From assembly GCF_000340215.1 (NCBI RefSeq), contig NW_006921537.1, forward strand, positions 2,713,538 through 2,777,537: a stretch of 64,000 nt of DNA, read 5' to 3'. Below are positions 13,366 to 23,095 of this stretch, one piece after another; position 1 is the first letter of the stretch; every line of letters starts with the position of its first letter. The position numbers and the translations under genes are program-made. Under the pieces are notes generated by a model that did no database searches, was not told the origin of the DNA, and worked only from the letters and a program-made list of their open reading frames with translations. The stretch is from Pseudocercospora fijiensis CIRAD86 (Eukaryota; Ascomycota; Dothideomycetes; Mycosphaerellales; Mycosphaerellaceae).

Positions 13366-13536
13366 TGTTACGGTTTAGATAGTAGTGCGGCCGATCCTAC
13401 TCCGGATACTATCGATCCTGCCGTAGATTAGGACGATTGATATATATAGTTTCCTAGGCTAGTAACTAACTAACAATCAATTATCTTTGTATACTAGAAT
13501 CGTGTCCGTCTCCGCTCTATAGAGCGTATCCTAACA
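13366..13536 (+). repeat. 3' LTR of the giant chromovirus (171 bases)
   Basis: It starts TGTTA and ends TAACA, a perfect short inverted repeat. Its last 33 bases equal window positions 1-33. The sequence immediately after (ATAGG, 13,537-13,541) should be one half of the 5-base target duplication; the other half is outside the window. Confidence 0.85.
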
Positions 13537-16230
13537 ATAGGTCTGTATATACTCCTTTATATACCGCTTACTATTTAGCTAGTAGTATATACGCGATAGT
13601 AACTCGTGCGACCTCTCTATACTATAGTAACTAGCGAGCTTACTATTATAGTGTCGCTTTAAAAGCTCTTGTTTAATCGATTGTTTAGTAGGGACGTAGT
13701 ATCTGCCCTTAAACTTTAAGTAACCCTTATCGTCGATCGACTAGTTGTTACTCTTACTAGATCGAGTCGTTCGCCTACTTATAAGCCTATTAATACGCTC
13801 GATAGCAAAGGCGTCCCTCTACTAAGTACGTAATAGCTTATCTATAAACGATTAACTATCCCTATTTGCAAGGTTATTTAATAGCACCCTCGCTATTAAA
13901 CGAGGTACGTATTATATACATCTAATAGTACTAGTAGCCGGAACTACTATAACCTCTTCTCTAGTGCTATCGCTATAGATAGTAATATCTTTAATCGAGT
14001 TATTATAGCTCGAGCGATCTACGTCCTTTCTAACGCATACTAGAAGAACGACAACTCCGCTATAGTATTTGTTGCCGCCGCGGGGTCCGGAAGTCCGCTT
14101 ATCCTACGCTTGCTTATTAACAATACGGGCTATAGCAATCTTATACTATAGAGTTAGAAACAATAAATTAATATACTAAGTCTCGCTATCGTAATTAGGT
14201 CGCCTCGATAGGCTATTAGTAGGGTTGCTTACGCCTAGCCGATATAATATATTAAAATCGAACCTAGCGAGGTAGACGGCCTATCTAGCCTATCGACCTA
14301 TAACCCTAGTAACCTTCGTAATTCTACGGAGGTTGTTATAGTCCGTATAGACCTAAATTGTGTGCTAAGCACTATCGAGATAGTAGCGCTAATACTTAAA
14401 GGCTTCTACGATTGCTAAGAGCTCTTACTCGTAGGTCTTATATCGACGTTCTATATCGATTATCTTTCGTAAAAAGAAGGCAATCGGGTGCTAGTAATAG
14501 TTATTATCTAATTACTATAATATAATAGCCGATATAGCGAACTATAAAGCGTTAGTCTCAATTCGGATCTGCTTGCTTAGTACGAAATAGTGCAATAAGG
14601 GGACTTTAGTAAAGCGTTGCTTTAGACCGTTAAAAGCGGCTTGTGTTTTGTTAGTCTATTTAAACTCTCTAGATAGATTAGCCTTGGTTTTAGTAAGCTT
14701 AGTTAGGGGCATTACATGCCGTAAATAGCTCTTAATAAAGCGGCGATAGAAATTAGCGAAGCTAAGGAACGACTATAGTTCCTTAATTAACGTAGGAATA
14801 GGCTATTTAGTAATAGTTTTAATCCGATTAGGATCAGCCTTAATACCCTTAGTTAATACGAGGAAGCTAAGGAAGGCTACCTCCTTAGTAGCAAAGGTGT
14901 ATTTAGAAGGCTTGTAATATAGTCTATAGGCTCGTAGGCGGTCGAGGACCTTACGTACGGCGGCTAAATATTCCGCAATGTTAGGCGAGTATATATAGAC
15001 TAGGATATCGTCTAGGTAAACTATATAGAGGTAGTCTAATAGACCTAAAAGGGCCCGATTAATATAGGACTGAAATGTAGTAGAGGCATTAGCTAGGCCA
15101 AATAGCATTACTAAATACTCGAAATACCTATAGCGAGTATAGAAGGCTGTCTTCTATTTATCGCCCTTGCGGATACGGATACGAAAGTATGCATCCTTAA
15201 TGTCTAATATAGTATAGAAACAGGCGCTTAAAAGGCGATCGAGGGTCTGATTAATAAGCGGAAGTAGACAACGGTCTTTAATAGTAACAGCGTTAAGCCT
15301 ACGATAGTCGATATATAGGCGTAGGCTACTATCCTTCTTCGGTACGAATAGGATAGGTATACTAGTAGAGCTATTGCTATACTAAATTCGACTATTAGCT
15401 AGGTTCTAATCTAGGTACTTACGCAATATAGTAAGTTCTCGTTTACTAAGGTTATAGAGGGGCCTAAAGGGGACCTCCTTGCCCTCTATAATGTTAATCT
15501 TATAATTAGTCTCTTTAAATATAGGCAATGTCGATGCTAGGTAGTGTTTAAATACATTAATGTAGGTTTCTCGAATAGGCTAAGGTATGCGAGTAAGCTG
15601 TTTAGGGTCTATACTATTAGGGGGTACAGGTTTATTATTATTACTACCGAGTAGGTCGGCAGTCGGATTAGCTAAGGCGGAGGCTAGTGTTAGGGTACTA
15701 ATAAACAGAACCTTGATATTGTTAGGGCACTCGCTAATATTAATATATTTAATGTCCTCTCTCCTAGCAATCCTAAATCGCTACTATTAACTGCCTAAGT
15801 CTATAACTATAGCATAGTGCTTAAGAATAGGGTTGCTAATAACAATATCGGATAGGAGGTTGTCTATGTCTACTATATAGGCAGTAAAGTCTAACAAACG
15901 CTTATTGCCGAGGTCGTCCTTTAGAACTATAGGAATATAGTAGGCTCTATAGGTTAAGTGCCGAGCGTTATTAAACTAAGCAAGGGTTGGCATATCGGTT
16001 CTAGGCAATTGTCGGAGGTCTAATTGCTTAGCTAGGCGGTAATTAATAAGGGCGCTAACCGAATTTCCTAGATCTAGTATAACCTTAGTTTAATAGGTAG
16101 TTCTATACGTATCCTATATAAGACAGGTGCGTATAATAGCTAGCATAATGTCGATAGTTTTACGCCGTATAAGGCTAATAGTTAGTGCGGCGCTTATTCT
16201 TTTTTCGACTAGTTAAAAGAGCTAATAGAG
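13537..16230 (-). pseudogene. pol relic of copy A
   Basis: Minus-strand reverse transcriptase is recognisable in 14,803-15,108, which is still open for 101 codons. The YLDD catalytic box is at 15,007-15,018 and is intact here because its codons are GAC-GAT, which contain no TG target for RIP. Upstream (15,110-15,790) is the finger/palm part, downstream the RNase H and the beginning of integrase. Stops are TAG/TAA. The integrase core and chromodomain are missing from the window. Confidence 0.8.
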
Positions 16231-16299
16231 GTAGCATTAGCGGCTAAAAGGTACTTCCTATACTTAGCGGAAGCACGGTTAATTCGGGCCTAGTTCTTA

Positions 16300-17555
16300 G
16301 GTTTGTTATATTAGCCTAGGAGATAGCTAGTACTATTATAGTTAAAGCACTTCAATCCGGTTAGTAGGTTGCCGTAGCTGTTATTACTGTTATTAGCCGA
16401 GCGGTTAGTATTATAGGGATACGAGCCCCTTCTACGACCCCTATCGCGGCCTCCTCTATATAGCCGTCGGCTACGACCTCTTCTACGGTCGTTACTATTC
16501 CTATTATTAGCATTGTTATTATAGTAGGAACCTTAGTTTCCTCCGCGGCTACGGTTGCTACGGTTAGTACTAGCTAGTCGGATCCTCGATTCTAGTCGTT
16601 ATTAGAGCTAGATAGCTCGTTCGGCTATTTCTACTTCGACTATAAATTAAATACGTGTTAGGTTAGCTTGTTCGAATATACGGCGACGGTCTAATTCGAG
16701 AATAAGCTCCTACCTAAGCTTAGGGCGTATTTCCGAGATCTATATAGAATTAGTCTTAGCCGGGAGGTTATCCTCGAGGGTCTTTAAATAGGCCTCGAAT
16801 AAGCGAGCCGATTGATTAGTCTTCTATTTAGCTCGAAGATACAGGTCCTAAGTATATTATTGCCTTAGTATAGGGTTTCTAAGGGTATCTAGTATAATGG
16901 TTTTATAGGTTTGCTACTAAACAGTAGTCTAGTTATTAAGGGCGTCGAAATAGTTATCCTATATGCGCTTTAGGTCGCTATTAATGTACTGTATAGCGTA
17001 GACAACTAGTAAATAGTCGCCTAGAAGAGCCCTCGGTACATTTCGCTAGTTAAGCTCGCAATTACGTATATAATCGTTATATTGCTTGCGACTAGAGCCG
17101 TTAAACACAGTACAGTCCTTAAGTTTAGTATCCTTCTTTTAGATAGGTAGTAAAGAAGGTCCTACTATTAGTTTAGTAGGGGTTATTAGAGCTTCCTAAA
17201 GGCGACGGAGCTCGAGGAGGTTATCCTTTAGCTATTATTCTTAACGCAAGGCAGTAAGCCTGTTTTAGGTAGCTTCTTAAAGTCTCGCTATCGGCTAGGG
17301 GCTAAAGGCTAGTTAGCTATATCGACGGTTAACAATATTGCTAAGAATGTCGTTAATAGGCAATTCTAGGTTATTACCTAGGACTATAGGTTCTTCGGTA
17401 GGCCTAGTAGCAGGCTCTTTAGTAGGAGGCACTTTAGCAGGTGCTTTAGTAGGCACTTTAGTAGGCACTATGCTACTAGCGTTGTCGTTGCTAGCGCTGC
17501 TAGCGGTAGCACGGTTATTATTTCGTAATAAACCGGCTATTATAAGGGGCAACAC
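16300..17555 (-). pseudogene. gag relic of copy A
   Basis: It starts at 17,555 with a peptide very like those starting at 39,650 (copy B) and 53,467 (copy C). An open stretch of 80 codons is rich in Pro, Thr and Lys (repeated VPTK/PTKEP-like units). A zinc-knuckle remnant near 16,340-16,390 has two of its Cys positions and its His position read as Tyr, as expected from TG to TA and CA to TA change. An equally long antisense ORF (17,338-17,592) is a shadow. Confidence 0.72.
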
Positions 17556-17812
17556 TAATATTATATTGTTAGCCCCTAAGATACGGATATAGCGGAATTA
17601 GTAGATATCGGTCTAGTATGCTTAACTTAGTATAATAGGCCGTATAGAAGGCCTTGCTTAATAATTGGTACGGTTGTTTCGATAGGATAGTACGTATAGG
17701 TCCCGTTCTTCGGGCGCAATATAGTTAGATTAGTCTTATTCGTAGCTATACCGCTAAAAGCTTAAAATAAGAACTATCTAGCTACTGCCCTTAAAGGGTA
17801 GATCGAATACTA

Positions 17813-18009
17813 TATAAGAAGGGTTATATTAGCAGGTAGATAGGGTAGTAGTAGGTACGAGTAGTATTCGATAGAGGTCTAGGAGGAGAAGGAGGAAGGC
17901 TAGCTAGTTAGCCTAACGCTAAGCGCCAAGCCCTACCTAAGGCACTAAGACCCTAGCTTTACTTAGCCTAGTTACATGCCAATTACGTATAGCCTCTTTA
18001 GCCCTAATA
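17813..18009 (-). repeat. 5' LTR of copy A (197 bases)
   Basis: It reads on the minus strand from TATTAGGG (ancestral TGTTAGGG) to CTTATA (ancestral ...CA). Just inside, TAGTATTCGATC is a likely primer site that began TGG before RIP. It matches the four other LTRs of this family listed below. Confidence 0.82.
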
Positions 18010-19975
18010 AATACTATTACTTAAACTACGCGCGCTATAGACGTACCTATCCGTCGGTTGCCTTAGTTAAGTATAGAAGAATAAGAAGAATATAAAGTCG
18101 TAGTAAGGGTAATAAGGGTAGGCGTAGCGCCGGCTAGATCCGCTAGACTACGTTATACTAGTCTACTATACTCCTACTACCGCGATTATATACTAAGCCT
18201 TCCGTTACTAGTCTATAATTAACTACCTAAATATAACGAGTCTTAGTAGTAGCTTATTAAGTAATAAGAGGCTTTATAGCGCTATAGTCTGCTAGTAGAG
18301 GTTATAGACCTTAATTCTAGCGATTCTAAGCCTTAGGCTCTAAGTCTAACTCCTCGAGTCGACGTTATACCCTATACTTTAGTAATCTTACTAGCTCGGT
18401 AGGAACTTGCTAGATTAACTAGTAAAGCTACTAGTCTAGAAGAGGTATCTCCTAATCCTTTATCTTAATTCTCCGGCTTTAATTTGCTTTCTTAATCGAT
18501 ATAATAAACACTCTAGCGCTTCCTTTTACTTGCTAATTAACCTACTAGATAGCTAGTACTTCTATTACTACGTACGCTCTTATTTAGGACTCCTTACGAG
18601 CTTCTATCGTACGAAATCGCTACCTAATAGAGCTAGAGCCTCGAATACTAAATCTACTAGCGAGTCGTCCTTCTATATAAACTTCGCTATACTATTAAAT
18701 ACCTCTACCGAGCGGTAGGATAGTTAGTCTCTCGTATTGCTAAGTAGTTAAAGAGAGTATATAAGACTGTTTATAATATATAAAGAATAGTAGACTCTAT
18801 AGGTCTATCGCTATTAATCGTAAGAAGACCTAGATCTAGTATCTATTCTAGTCGACAACTCGAGAAGCCTATTTCTTATTAACGTACTATACCGGTAGCG
18901 TACGATCTTTACTACCTAATAATAGAGGGACATTATTAGCTTCGTTATATAAAATACTACTACGATATAGATAACTTTCCGCGAGATAAGGGACGCTTTA
19001 AACCTACCCTACTATCCTCGTACTATATCTCGAATTTGCCGTCGATTTAGCTTCTGCTACTACGTCGTACGCCCTCGCCCCTTCTATAGTATACTAATAT
19101 AATAAAAGAGGTTAGAATAGGTATAGTTATACTATTACTAGACAACTAATAATTAGGCTAACGTTCTATAGTTAAACGAGTATACTATATATAATAGATT
19201 ATATAAGCGGCTCTTTATAACTCGGTAGGTTAGTAAGCGTAACTAAGACGTATATTCGAGGCCTCGCTTCTAGCGCCTACCTTACTAGATAATATAGGCC
19301 TATATTAGTAGACGTAGCGGTAAAGGACCTCTTATTCTATAGAATACTAGTACTTTAGATTAGGGCAATATTAATACCGCTAGCTATTCTTAATATATTA
19401 TACTAGAAGTCTATAAAAGACTCGACTAATTAAATACTATTATTACTAACAACTTAAGCCTTTATTATAATAGGGTATAGTACCTCGAATTTGTCTTATT
19501 CTAGTAAGACAACGCTATCTCGCACTAAGCGGCTTATATAATAATAGCACTTAATTCTTATCGTATTATCCGTATAGTATAGCTACCTTCTTTACCTAAC
19601 CTAAACTCTACTAAGAACCTCTAGCGTACTATATTAGAGGCTATTAAACGGCGTAGAGATAGGCTAGTTAGTCGTAAGCTATTACTAGCAATCCTTAAAG
19701 AATATAGTAAGATTACCTTCTAGTAAATACGAGTATAGGTTAATAGTATACCTAAGCGCTACTAAGCTATTACTAATACTAAATGCTAATAGCGGCTATA
19801 CTCGTTAGCAAATAGATAGAGGCTACTTTATTATCTATAGTCGTTAAATTAAGCCTTCTATATAGCCTTAAGTTATACCTCCTTCTTAACCCTAAGAGTT
19901 ACTAATCCGCCTATAGTCGACCTAACGTTCTAATCGCCTACTTCTATTAGCTACTAGCATATCTGTACACTAAGT
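18010..19975 (+). mobile_element. Tc1/mariner-type transposon relic, RIP-degraded
   Basis: Only the C-terminal part of a DDE transposase is clear on the + strand (about 19,330-19,740): a degenerate Trp-Gly, then Gln-Gln-Asp-Asn-Ala-x-Ser-His (both Gln now TAG/TAA) near 19,500-19,520, and the LPSLPNLN segment with a nearby Asn-Leu-Trp(TAG) near 19,585-19,625. This is the classic Tc1/mariner C-terminal pattern. Upstream sequence back to 18,010 is equally mutated and may hold the rest of the gene, but I could not follow one frame through it and see no inverted repeats at the edges. It differs from the Tc1 element at 51,254-52,626. Confidence 0.6.
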
Positions 19976-20222
19976 TTTGTTAGGCAAAGCGTGAAACCTA
20001 GCCGGGGGCGTAAAATTAGCGAATTCGCTAAGAAATAGCCTTCCGATGCGTCAAGAGTCAAGACTCAAGACGCTGCAGTATGCACGCATGCGTTATTGGC
20101 ACCAACCTTGTTTGTTCCTAAGCGCTGCTCCAGACCAGTGGGCACCTGGAGCAACTCGAGGAGCTTGATTGGTCTGTCGCTCCGCTCGAATAATGTCCTC
20201 CCAATGTTAACAACGCTGGCTC

Positions 20223-20516
20223 ATGAAGAGGGGAGCGAATTCATTGCACCAAAGCCAGAAGGCGATGATGATGCTGTCCAACGAACTCAGACTCCCGAAG
20301 ACGATGAAACTGGCCGAGAGGCTCGATTTTGGCGATCATATTCTTGGTCTTCAGGAGAGCTACCCTCGCTACGAGGATTTCTCGAACATTTACGAGGACA
20401 GTCCAGATATGCCTCCTGGAACGTTCAAAGCCGGCGACGGGATACGTATGAACGTGGACGGCATCCTGGACTGGGACGAGAAACACAATGCACCACGACC
20501 ACACAAGGGAAGATAA
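20223..20516 (+). CDS. Small ORF (97 aa) at the edge of the gene island, function unknown
   Basis: It lies in normal-composition sequence, convergent with the TBC gene and ending 57 bases from its stop. The second half looks protein-like and acidic (YPRYEDFSNIYEDSPDMPPG, then a short Trp-containing tail). The first 30 residues are less convincing and the ATG is arbitrary. No family recognised. A second frame over the same bases (20,096-20,578) is also open, so the choice is uncertain. It could be the 3' exon of a gene whose 5' part was lost at the repeat boundary about 250 bases upstream. Confidence 0.35.
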   Translation: MKRGANSLHQSQKAMMMLSNELRLPKTMKLAERLDFGDHILGLQESYPRYEDFSNIYEDSPDMPPGTFKAGDGIRMNVDGILDWDEKHNAPRPHKGR

Positions 20517-20572
20517 TGAGGCATCGATCACTTCTTCCTCGCTCAATTGCTGTACCATTGCGATCGCTATCA

Positions 20573-22571
20573 TCATAACTGCAATCCACCAGCCGGTACA
20601 TTCCCTGCAGAACTCTGCCTGACATGCGCTTTGGACCCAGCAAATAGAGATTTCCAAATGAAAGCTTCGCTGAGGAGTAATTCGATATCCTTTTCCGTCC
20701 AATCCCTCGTTGGCAGGGATTGTAAGAACATCATGATTTCTTGGAAATCCATTTGCTGGAGCTTATCCGACCATTTTACCAAGAAGGCGGCGCAGACGTA
20801 GAGGTGGAAGGCGGAGAAACCTTGGTCTTCGGCCTAGACGGATATCAGTACGACGGTCTCTGTAAGCTTGTTTGGGTAGGCAGTCTTACGAGATATGTAT
20901 CCCACATGCGTATCGTGTTCTTCACACTGATCTCTCGCATCAGGAGACAGTTCATCCATCTGAAACTGAATTGGATGAATTCTACGCCTTCTTTTTCCAT
21001 GTGTTTTGCCAGAGCGCCATCTATTCTTGCTGTGAGGTCACGTAATGCTGAGACTTGTCGTTGGATCCCGGGTTGTGCGTGAATGTAATTGTCTTGTATT
21101 CCGTCTAGAAGTTTTGTCAGACACCAGAATGAATCTGCTTCGACGGCGTCCAACACAGCTTTGGGCAATTGTCCTGGATCCATGCCTGTTGCTACCTCCG
21201 GATCTGTGATGTACTGGCCCAGAAAGACCTGCCAAAATGGTGTCACAAGATCATTGATCCCTTGCACGTAGCCTGATGCAGGATGTCGAATGGCCCACAC
21301 GTATAATATTCTTTCGAGACTTCGCTGTGTCGCTTCATAGCTGTAGAGCTCCAAGTGGGGATTTGTTCGAGGTACATCGATGCTAATTTGGTGCCAGATT
21401 GCTTCGTCTAGACCTCTGCCTCGACCGCGATTCGAAACAGGCGAGGAATTGGGCCCAGCGATCATTCCTGCTTCGACGGGTTGTGATGCGCCCATTGTGC
21501 CTCGTTCGAATGCTTGTCGGACGGCGTCCAGGTAATCTTTTCGTTTTCGTTCAAGCGTGTTTACTCGCCGTTCTGAGCTTGTAGGGAGGTACCCGAGAAG
21601 GAGTTGCCAGGTCATGGCGCGGACTTCGCTGGGCAATCCCGACCATGCACTATTTCGGAGTTCTGCGAGGTTCACTGACGACGCCTGGAGGATCTTCTTG
21701 AACTTGTTTATGCGAGTGATACGCGCTGAGTGTGCTTCGATTTCTTTTGCAGACGCTCCAGCTGGGACGGATGGATGTGATATCAGGTGCAGACTGTTGG
21801 CCGGGTCTCGCAATATATCCTTGTACTGTGGTCGCAAGATCTTCTGGCCCTCTGTGCTTCGTTTCATGGTGGGATATGCTGGAATCGCTCGTACTTCCGA
21901 CACATCTCCGTTATCGAGTGCCGGCGCGTACGAAAGTGATGATGCAGAGGCAACACTCCCATTCCGCGAAGCATTGGCATGTGGTGTCCTGTTGTCGCTT
22001 CCAAAACCGCTTGCGATAGTCGATTCTTTCGCCTTGTTCGTTGACGCCTTCTTGCCTTTCCTTCGCATTGATGCTATGCTCGGCAGTCCAAACTCATCCT
22101 CATCTTCGTCCAAGCCAAACGTGTTTCCATCCTCATCCCAGGCATTACTCGTGTCTGAAAGGAAACTCTGGTACTTTGGTCGCGAGGGTGGCGATCGACC
22201 AGTTCCGGGGGGTGGTGTGTTCCCGCTACCTCTCGCACTAGAAGAATAAGGCGGTGTTCGGGGTCGATCTCCAGAAAGCGATCTACGACATATCAACATA
22301 GATCCAGGCGTAATATGCAGGACAAGTGGTATTACAGATTGTCCAGTTTCAGTATATCGGCGTGGGAATATGACGCGCCAATGACCTTGCGCTGCGATGC
22401 TTCCTGCGAGTTGGCGCGATTGGTTTGCTCATTGTTGCTTCGTTGACTCGTAGCCGAGCTAGTTCGCCAGAACGGAGATGCAGTGCTGTACAATTGTGAG
22501 TAGCCATTCCCTTAACTCTTTACGACTCATGCTTACTCGGTCCGGTCTATAAAGGCCCAAAGGTCGCCCAT
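20573..22571 (-). CDS. GYP1: TBC-domain Rab GTPase-activating protein, Gyp1 type (612 aa, 4 exons)
   Basis: Exons on the minus strand: 22,571-22,537 (35 nt), 22,485-22,336, 22,282-20,890 and 20,833-20,573. Introns are 51, 53 and 56 bases with GTAAGC/GTAATA/GTAAGA donors and CAG/TAG/TAG acceptors. The joined frame has 613 codons and no internal stop. Residues 1-265 are low-complexity Ser/Pro/acidic sequence with a conserved-looking start (MGDLWAFIDRT). The TBC domain spans roughly 270-580 and shows the arginine-finger motif IDVPRTNP (Arg about 367) and the glutamine-finger motif YVQG (about 400-403), both needed for the dual-finger GAP mechanism. RMWDTYL and the VKWSDKLQQMDFQEIMMFLQ segment match the Gyp1/TBC1D22 subfamily. 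That family accelerates GTP hydrolysis by Ypt1/Rab1 at the Golgi. The ORF starting at 22,299 alone misses both 5' exons and runs into intron 3. The 5' exons are inferred from splice sites and frame. Confidence 0.9.
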
Positions 22572-23095
22572 ATTAGCTGGTGCTTCTGCTAGGTCGGAAG
22601 TGCCGAATGCGCGGGAGGCTGGGAGGCAACGGTGGTGGTGGTGGTGGTAGTGGTGGAAGGAGTAGTGAGGCACGACGAACCGACCTGGACCATCTCGCGG
22701 ACGCTCTCCTTAGACCAATTAGTGCATTTCTGTAGCATGTGATTTTCACGCTATACCTGCTGCTGAGCCGGCTTCTTGAACATGGCGACTCTTTCAGGAG
22801 TGTCACCAATTACAGGAGCGCGCACTGTTCTATTCACGGTCTGCTGGCTCCAGGACCATCGTCAAAGAACGGGACCCCTCGGTTTCGGCAAGCGCCTACT
22901 CCCGCTGTCCCGCTGTCCCGCAGTCGCCCGCCATCCCTCGATCCCTCGAACGCAGCAAACATCACCACCGCATCCGCTCTTCCACCTCCCACCTTGATTT
23001 CATCCCCTCCATACTCCTTCCTCTCCACATCATCATTTTTCTCGAGTCACACCGCGTTTGTCTGAGCTCATCGTGGTGCCCGCACACTCGCGACC
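22572..23095. promoter_or_regulatory. Shared divergent promoter region between the TBC gene and the Hrp1-type gene
   Basis: 524 bases separate the two divergent start codons. The TBC-proximal half has a GGT microsatellite (about 22,629-22,657). The Hrp1-proximal half is strongly pyrimidine-rich on the + strand (about 22,970-23,045), as is common just upstream of highly expressed fungal genes. No TATA box was assigned. Short ORFs here on both strands come from low-complexity sequence. Confidence 0.55.

Larger units (their letters stand above)
1..13536 (+). mobile_element. Giant Ty3/gypsy chromovirus LTR retrotransposon, RIP-degraded, 5' end outside the window
   Basis: The first 33 bases are repeated exactly at 13,504-13,536, the end of a 171-base LTR (13,366-13,536), so the window opens inside the 5' LTR. 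If that LTR is full length the element is about 13.67 kb. Internal order on the + strand: gag and pol in one frame (35 to about 8,170 or slightly further), then a third long frame (about 8,281-13,182), a purine tract and the 3' LTR. Integrase is downstream of reverse transcriptase and is followed by a chromodomain, which defines chromoviruses. Every frame is interrupted by TAG/TAA where CAG, CAA or TGG would stand, as RIP produces. The element interrupts copy A of another chromovirus family at 13,537. Its size, well above what is usual for fungal Ty3/gypsy elements, is due to the third frame. Confidence 0.88.
13537..18009 (-). mobile_element. Chromovirus family 2, copy A (5' part), cut by the giant chromovirus
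   Basis: Read on the minus strand: 5' LTR (17,813-18,009), primer site, gag from 17,555, zinc-knuckle region about 16,360, protease-like region, reverse transcriptase (about 15,600-14,800), RNase H, and the start of integrase. The sequence stops matching copies B and C at 13,537, where the giant element is inserted, so the remaining 3' part should lie left of the window. Copies B (39,209-54,520) and C (45,747-53,921) are closely related over the whole length. Heavily mutated by RIP. Confidence 0.85.

Noticed and set aside
17338..17592. Plus-strand ORF rich in Gly/Val/Leu opposite the gag start of copy A (also 53,229-53,504 and 39,613-39,861)
   Set aside because: It mirrors the Pro/Thr/Lys-rich gag N-terminus on the other strand. 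Gag continues into capsid and zinc knuckle, while the mirror ORF leads nowhere.
22573..22809. Minus-strand ORF with a Pro run
   Set aside because: It comes from the GGT microsatellite in the divergent promoter and 5' UTR of the TBC gene.
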